Shown here: in pieces, positions 34,550-38,843 of the stretch
How positions within the stretch are numbered: the stretch's first letter is position 1
Layout: each line of letters starts with the position of its first letter
Position numbers and translations under genes: made by a program
Assembly: GCA_017889625.1 (NCBI GenBank)
Contig: JAGGAD010000035.1
Span: forward strand, 1 to 38,843
Direction of reading: 5' to 3'
Length of the DNA stretch: 38,843 nucleotides
Source of the DNA: Bacillota bacterium
Lineage (GTDB): Bacteria; Bacillota; Negativicutes; Sporomusales; CTSoil-080
Notes under the pieces: model-generated
What the model was told of the DNA's origin: nothing
Database searches by the model: none
What the model saw: the letters and a program-made list of their open reading frames with translations, nothing else

Positions 34550-36865
34550 GTGTTTAAAATAAATGGGTTAGACCATAATAACCGTATGTCTACGCAGGAA
34601 CTCCTGCAGGCAATATATCAAGCATTAGCTGAAGGTGAAACCGAATTTTATGTTAATGCAGCTGGTCAGCACGATATAGGTGGGCCACTATGGCATCCTG
34701 AAGGTAAAAAAATTAAATTTGTGGTTACTAATCCCGGGCAGCGGGTGGGGTCGATGTGTTTAGATGGTACGGAGATTGTAGTTGAAGGCTCAGCCTCGGC
34801 TGACGTTGGTTGGTTAAATGCGGGCGGTCGCATTGTTGTTCGAGGTGATGGTGGTGATACCGCTGGTCACTGTGCGGCATCAGGAAAGATTTATATTGGC
34901 GGTCGAGCCGGTACTCGTACTGGCTCGTTGATGAAGGACGACCCTTTATATTCAACTCCGGAATTATGGGTATTAAAAAATTGTGGTAGCTTTTCTTTTG
35001 AATTTATGTCCGGCGGGGTCGCGGTAATTTGTGGTTATGACAGTGATATGTTTGAATCGGTGCTTGGTGATCGAGCTTGTATTGGCATGGTTGGCGGCAA
35101 ATTGTATTTTCGCGGCAAAGCGAGTGGAATATCACCTAAAGACGTAAAAGTCCTACCACTTGATCAAGCTGATATAACATATTTAGAAAGTAATATGGAT
35201 GATTTTTTAACCAGCATCAAACGGCCTGAACTAAAGTCGACTTTAACCTGCTGGGATGAATGGAAAAAAGTATTGCCGCTTCCTTATGACGAACGGCCCA
35301 AAAAAGCCAATATCGCTATTGAGGCGTTTCGGACTAAGGAATGGGTGCAAGATGGCGTTTTTGGAGATGTATGTGTTGATGATTATGGTGTAGTCGGTTT
35401 AGTGGCTACCGGTAAATACCGGCAACGGGTTCCGTTATGGGAGGATGCCCGCTACAATGCACCTTGTCAATATAATTGCCCGGCTTCTATTCCGACTCAG
35501 TTAAGGTATAATTTACTGCGGGAGGGCAAGATTGATGAAGCCTATAAGCTGGTTTTAGACTATAGCCCGTTCCCTGGATCAATTTGTGGCTCAGTATGTC
35601 CGAATTTGTGTATGGATGATTGCACGAGAAATTTGGTGGATGATTCGGCGCAAATCGGTCAGTTGGGTACCTATTCAGTGGATGTTGCTGTTCAAAAGAC
35701 AGCTAAGAAAACTGACAAGAAAGTTGCTGTTGTTGGTGGTGGTCCGGCTGGCTTATCGGCTGCTTGGCAGCTAAGTCGGATGGGGCATGCTGTTACCGTG
35801 TTAGAAGCCAGCCCAAGAATGGGCGGTAAGATGGAGCAAGTAATTCCCCGTTCACGTCTGTCTGAGGTTACTTTAGAAAAAGAACTTCGGCGGATCGAGG
35901 CTATGGGGGTTGAATTCAAGACTGGTGTTGAGGTAGATAGCACTAAATTTACTGCGCTTCGTCAAGCGTATGATGCGGTGGTAGTTGCTACCGGAGCGCA
36001 TATCCCTAAAGTAATTCCTTGGCCGGGACATGAGCGAATTGTAAAGGGGTTAGATTTCCTAAAAGCTATTAATCGTGGTGAAAAACCGGCTATAGGAAAA
36101 CGGGTAATTGTTATTGGTTGTGGCAACTCAGGTATGGATGCGGCGCTTGGTGCGTATCAGGTTGGAGCCCAAGAGGTAACTTGTATTGATGTGCAGGCTC
36201 CGGCGGCCTTTGCCAAAGAAATTGCTCATGTAGAAGAGCTAGGTGGGGTACTTTTATGGCCGGTTCAGACCAAGGAAATCATCGCGGAAGGTATTATTAC
36301 TCAGGACGGTAAGTTAATAAAAGGCGATACAGTAATTATCACCATCGGTGAGAGTCCAGACCTGAGCTTTTTGCCGGAAGATATCGTGCGTGAGCGGGGA
36401 TATCTTAAACCCAAGAGCAATTTTTCAATTGGTGATAACCTGTTCACCGCTGGTGATACCATCGCACCCGGTCGTTTGGTTGATGCGGTTGGTAATGGAC
36501 GACAGGCGGCTTTGGCAGTGGATGCTTACCTTGCAGGAACAACCTATCAACCGGAGAAAAAACAAAAAATAGCGGCTGATAAAATAAGTACGGCGTATTT
36601 CTCAAAATGTCATAGGTGTGAAGTTCCAGCCGCTAATGAAGATCATGTGAGATGTATAAGCTGTGGCACTTGCCGTGATTGCCACATGTGTGAAAAGTCT
36701 TGTCCGGAAAAGGCTATTTCTCGTGAGCTGCTAAACGATAGCGGTTATCAATATGTATCTGATTCGGATAAGTGTATTGGCTGTGGTATTTGTGCGGGAA
36801 TTTGTCCATGTGGTGTTTGGACAATGTATAAAAATGCTGAACCTATTAATATAATAAAAAAATAA
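34550..36865 (+). CDS. Fusion of glutamate synthase GXGXG domain with GltD-type oxidoreductase and ferredoxin
   Basis: A 771-residue fusion. Residues 1-240 are the GXGXG beta-helix domain of glutamate synthase (GGRIVVRGDGGDTAGH, YIGGRAGTRTG). Residues about 290-370 hold cysteines of the GltD N-terminal iron-sulfur domain (APCQYNCPASIP, GSICGSVCPNLCMDDC). Residues about 385-660 hold the FAD Rossmann motif VAVVGGGPAGLSAAW, an NAD(P)H Rossmann motif VIVIGCGNSGMDAA, and the closing GDTIAPGRLVDAVGNGRQAA. The tail has a cysteine-rich linker (CHRC, CISCGTC) and a ferredoxin-like domain ending CIGCGICAGICPCG. The start is GTG behind GGGGGGAG. It supplies electrons to the FMN subunit; NAD(P)H versus ferredoxin is open. 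Confidence 0.88.
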   Translation: MFKINGLDHNNRMSTQELLQAIYQALAEGETEFYVNAAGQHDIGGPLWHPEGKKIKFVVTNPGQRVGSMCLDGTEIVVEGSASADVGWLNAGGRIVVRGDGGDTAGHCAASGKIYIGGRAGTRTGSLMKDDPLYSTPELWVLKNCGSFSFEFMSGGVAVICGYDSDMFESVLGDRACIGMVGGKLYFRGKASGISPKDVKVLPLDQADITYLESNMDDFLTSIKRPELKSTLTCWDEWKKVLPLPYDERPKKANIAIEAFRTKEWVQDGVFGDVCVDDYGVVGLVATGKYRQRVPLWEDARYNAPCQYNCPASIPTQLRYNLLREGKIDEAYKLVLDYSPFPGSICGSVCPNLCMDDCTRNLVDDSAQIGQLGTYSVDVAVQKTAKKTDKKVAVVGGGPAGLSAAWQLSRMGHAVTVLEASPRMGGKMEQVIPRSRLSEVTLEKELRRIEAMGVEFKTGVEVDSTKFTALRQAYDAVVVATGAHIPKVIPWPGHERIVKGLDFLKAINRGEKPAIGKRVIVIGCGNSGMDAALGAYQVGAQEVTCIDVQAPAAFAKEIAHVEELGGVLLWPVQTKEIIAEGIITQDGKLIKGDTVIITIGESPDLSFLPEDIVRERGYLKPKSNFSIGDNLFTAGDTIAPGRLVDAVGNGRQAALAVDAYLAGTTYQPEKKQKIAADKISTAYFSKCHRCEVPAANEDHVRCISCGTCRDCHMCEKSCPEKAISRELLNDSGYQYVSDSDKCIGCGICAGICPCGVWTMYKNAEPINIIKK

Positions 36866-36878
36866 TCACAAAGATGTG

Positions 36879-36911
36879 CCTCTGTAAGCGTAGCCTTACA
36901 GAGGTATTTTT
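36879..36911 (+). terminator. Terminator of the glutamate synthase operon
   Basis: Perfect 10-bp stem CCTCTGTAAG / CTTACAGAGG around CGTAGC, followed by TATTTTT. It starts 13 bp after the stop codon of the GXGXG-GltD fusion gene. Confidence 0.9.
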
Positions 36912-37038
36912 GTCTAAATTAAAAAAACTGCATTTTATTAAAGTATTATCAAAATCTAAATATGTGATTTTGATGTTAATAGAAAAGAATAATGTGAGGA
37001 TGTTGAGGTTTTTTATACACAAACCGTTATTATATACC

Positions 37039-37067
37039 TTGACAGGCTTGGGCGATACCCCTATAAT
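37039..37067 (+). promoter_or_regulatory. Promoter of the branched-chain amino-acid transporter operon
   Basis: Perfect consensus TTGACA (37039-37044) and TATAAT (37062-37067) with a 17-bp spacer. The leader to the GTG start is about 90 nt and holds a small stem CTGTC-TATT-GACAG, too weak to call a regulator. Confidence 0.88.
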
Positions 37068-37163
37068 GGGAGGAAAGACCTTTGTACGTAGGAGAGAGAC
37101 TGTCTATTGACAGGTTTAACAGGTATGGTCGTTTAATTATTTTTAAAGGGGGTAGCTAAAAAG

Positions 37164-38327
37164 GTGTTAAAAAAGAAAATGAGAGCGGTAGCTATCGGTG
37201 CGGTAGGGTTGCTACTGGTCATGCTGGTTGCTGGCTGCGGTGCCAAAACGGAGTCTAATGAAATTAAGGTTGGCGCGAATGTTGAATTAACCGGTAATGT
37301 AGCTTCATTTGGACAATCAGCTTATAATGGTATTAAATTAGCGGTAAAAGAGATTAATGCTAAGGGTGGCGTGCTTGGCAAGCAACTGGTATTGGTTAGT
37401 GCGGATAACCGGGGTGAATCGTCTGAAGCAGTAAATGCTATGACGAAGCTTATTTCTCAAGATAAAGTCAAAGTTGTGCTTGGACCGATTGTAAGCTCAA
37501 ATGTTATTGCGGCATATAAAGTTGCGGAAGAAAATAAAATTCCGGTGATTACGCCGACCGGAACAAGTGCAGCAATTACTATGGCCAACGGTAAGGTTCA
37601 GGATTATGCATTTAGAGCATGCTTTATTGATCCATTTCAAGGCATAGTGATGGCCAATTTTGCGGGTAAGAGTCTAAACGCTAAAACGGCTGCGATTTAT
37701 ATTGATAACAGCAGTGATTATGCTAAAGGCCTTGCTGAAAACTTTGAAAAACAATTTGTGGCTAATGGCGGTCAAATTGTAGCGCGTGAAGCTTATTTAT
37801 CTAAAGATCAGGATTTTAAAGCTACACTTACTAAGTTGAAAGCTAGTAACCCGGATGTTATTTTTATCCCTGGATACTACCAGGAAGTGGGCCTTATTGT
37901 AAAACAGGCTCGTGAATTAGGTATTACCGGTGTTCTTTTAGGTGGGGATGGTTGGGAATCGCCGCAATTACAGGAGATTGCCGGAGCTGCAGCCCTGAAC
38001 AATTGTTTTTATAGCAATCATTATTCGGCGGAGGACAAAGATCCCAAAACAGTTGAATTTATTGAGGCCTTTAAAAAAGAATATAACCAGACACCAGATT
38101 GTTTTGCCGCGCTTGGTTATGATGCAGTATTAATGCTGGTAGATGCGATTACCCGGGCAAATAGTGATGATCCGGAAAAAATTAAAGAAGCATTAGCTAA
38201 AACTCAGAATATCATTGGTGCTTCTGGAGCTATTAGTTTAAATGCACAGCATGATCCGGTAAAAAGTGCCGTTGTTCTTGAATTGAAAGACGGTAAGCCG
38301 GCTTTTCGGGAAAAGGTAAATCCTTAA
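37164..38327 (+). CDS. livJ: Branched-chain amino-acid ABC transporter substrate-binding lipoprotein
   Basis: Extracellular receptor that delivers amino acids, probably Leu/Ile/Val, to an ABC permease. The 387 residues begin with a lipoprotein signal ending LVAGC (Cys25), which anchors the protein in the membrane. The mature part is a type I periplasmic-binding fold: GANVELTGNVASFGQSAYNG and VKVVLGPIVSSNVIAAYKVAEE. It also has the polyol/Leu-binding hallmark NKIPVITPTGTS. The start is GTG at 37164 behind AAAGGGGG. A terminator hairpin separates it from livH, probably to keep binding protein in excess over permease. The exact substrate cannot be read from sequence. Confidence 0.93.
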   Translation: MLKKKMRAVAIGAVGLLLVMLVAGCGAKTESNEIKVGANVELTGNVASFGQSAYNGIKLAVKEINAKGGVLGKQLVLVSADNRGESSEAVNAMTKLISQDKVKVVLGPIVSSNVIAAYKVAEENKIPVITPTGTSAAITMANGKVQDYAFRACFIDPFQGIVMANFAGKSLNAKTAAIYIDNSSDYAKGLAENFEKQFVANGGQIVAREAYLSKDQDFKATLTKLKASNPDVIFIPGYYQEVGLIVKQARELGITGVLLGGDGWESPQLQEIAGAAALNNCFYSNHYSAEDKDPKTVEFIEAFKKEYNQTPDCFAALGYDAVLMLVDAITRANSDDPEKIKEALAKTQNIIGASGAISLNAQHDPVKSAVVLELKDGKPAFREKVNP

Positions 38328-38332
38328 CCATC

Positions 38333-38365
38333 AAGGGGATGAGGTTAACGCCTTATCCCCTTTTT
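38333..38365 (+). terminator. Terminator between livJ and livH
   Basis: Stem AAGGGGATGAGG / CCTTATCCCCTT (one G-U pair) with loop TTAACG, followed by a T-run. It starts 5 bp after the livJ stop. Partial read-through would feed livH and leave livJ mRNA more abundant. Confidence 0.85.
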
Positions 38366-38427
38366 GCTGTATGACTATAAAAACATAAAGCAAACGATAA
38401 AAACAATTGCTGCAAGAGGGGGAGAGC

Positions 38428-38843
38428 ATGGATTTTTCAGCAGTGTTTCTACAAATAGTTCAACAAATTATTAATGGTGTATCAGTAGGTAGCATATATG
38501 CTCTTATTGCACTAGGTTACACCATGGTTTATGGCATTATTAAACTTATTAATTTTGCCCATGGCGATATATATATGCTGGGAGCGTATGCTGGATTTTT
38601 TTGTACCACGGCGTTACATTTGTCGTTTATTCCGGCCCTATTATTGTCAATGATTATAGCCGGATTAGTCGGAGTGGTTATTGAGCGGGTGGCGTATAAG
38701 CCTCTCAGAAACGCACCACGGATGGCGGTGCTTATCACTGCAATTGGGGTATCATTATTCTTGGAGTATGGCGGGATATTGGTAGTTTCACCTCAGACTA
38801 GAACCTTTCCGGAAGTATTCCCGACTACGCTGTATAACTTTGC
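38428..38843 (+). CDS. livH: Branched-chain amino-acid ABC transporter permease LivH (partial, cut by window end)
   Basis: Membrane permease of the Liv transporter. The visible 138 residues include the family motif GVSVGSIYALIALGYTMVYG, followed by LINFAHGDIYMLGAYAG and ERVAYKPLR, all typical of LivH. Several hydrophobic helices are apparent. The start at 38428 follows AGAGGGGGAG. The frame is open to the last base of the window, so the 3' part, probably livM, livG and livF too, lies beyond. Confidence 0.93.
   Translation, partial: MDFSAVFLQIVQQIINGVSVGSIYALIALGYTMVYGIIKLINFAHGDIYMLGAYAGFFCTTALHLSFIPALLLSMIIAGLVGVVIERVAYKPLRNAPRMAVLITAIGVSLFLEYGGILVVSPQTRTFPEVFPTTLYNF

Noticed and set aside
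36874-37110. 78-codon plus-strand open frame after the glutamate synthase operon
   Set aside because: It begins inside the terminator hairpin, covers the consensus promoter of livJ, has no ribosome-binding site and no recognisable motif.

Overview
The window is the chromosomal replication-origin region of a low-GC, spore-forming, anaerobic Firmicute. I infer a Negativicutes/Sporomusaceae-like member. The basis is the gene order gyrA-gyrB-remB-dciA-recF-yaaA-dnaN-dnaA | oriC | rpmH-rnpA-yidD-yidC-jag-mnmE-mnmG-rsmG-noc ... parA-parB. Sporulation-type genes (ytaF, yyaC) and the [FeFe]-hydrogenase maturase gene hydF support this. The genus cannot be fixed from the sequence alone.

Left arm (1-12625). 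Most genes are on the minus strand, leading away from the origin. The extreme left edge carries three tandem sigma-A-type promoters and a boxA-like leader pointing out of the window, so an rRNA operon very probably begins just outside position 1. gyrA and gyrB are separated by a three-gene insertion: ytaF, a beta-carbonic anhydrase, and a secreted NlpC/P60 hydrolase under a c-di-AMP riboswitch. Then come gyrB, remB, a DciA-like protein with a zinc-ribbon extension, recF, yaaA, dnaN and dnaA.

Origin (about 12640-13060). The dnaA-rpmH intergenic region has five DnaA-box-like sites and a very AT-rich stretch. A second, weaker cluster lies between dnaA and dnaN, suggesting a bipartite origin.

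Right arm (13077-30732), mostly plus strand. It starts with the ribosome/membrane insertion/tRNA modification run. noc follows and carries a perfect Noc-binding palindrome inside its own reading frame. A head-on two-gene unit encodes a methionine synthase core and a separate reactivation protein. parA is intact, but parB is broken: by alignment with noc, about 80 nt encoding the helix-turn-helix is missing and the frame shifts, while two parS sites remain. aspA-hydF follow, then a DUF4446 protein, an M23 peptidase with a bactofilin, and two small YkuS/UPF0180 proteins. A 50-bp perfect palindrome closes this block.

Far right (30788-38843). yyaC is on the minus strand. A consensus promoter and a ykkC-family riboswitch (probably the ppGpp-sensing subtype) precede a three-gene split glutamate synthase: glutaminase; ferredoxin-FMN synthase; GXGXG-GltD-ferredoxin fusion. 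A separate consensus promoter then drives a branched-chain amino-acid ABC transporter (livJ, start of livH).

Most of the window is orthodox core genome. The points most worth a second look are the parB lesion beside intact parS sites and Noc, the Noc site within noc, the riboswitch-controlled modular glutamate synthase, the zinc-ribbon DciA, and a hairpin that is both a terminator and the ribosome-binding site of the next gene. I saw no insertion sequence, CRISPR array, tRNA or prophage gene, and no clearly undescribed multi-gene system.
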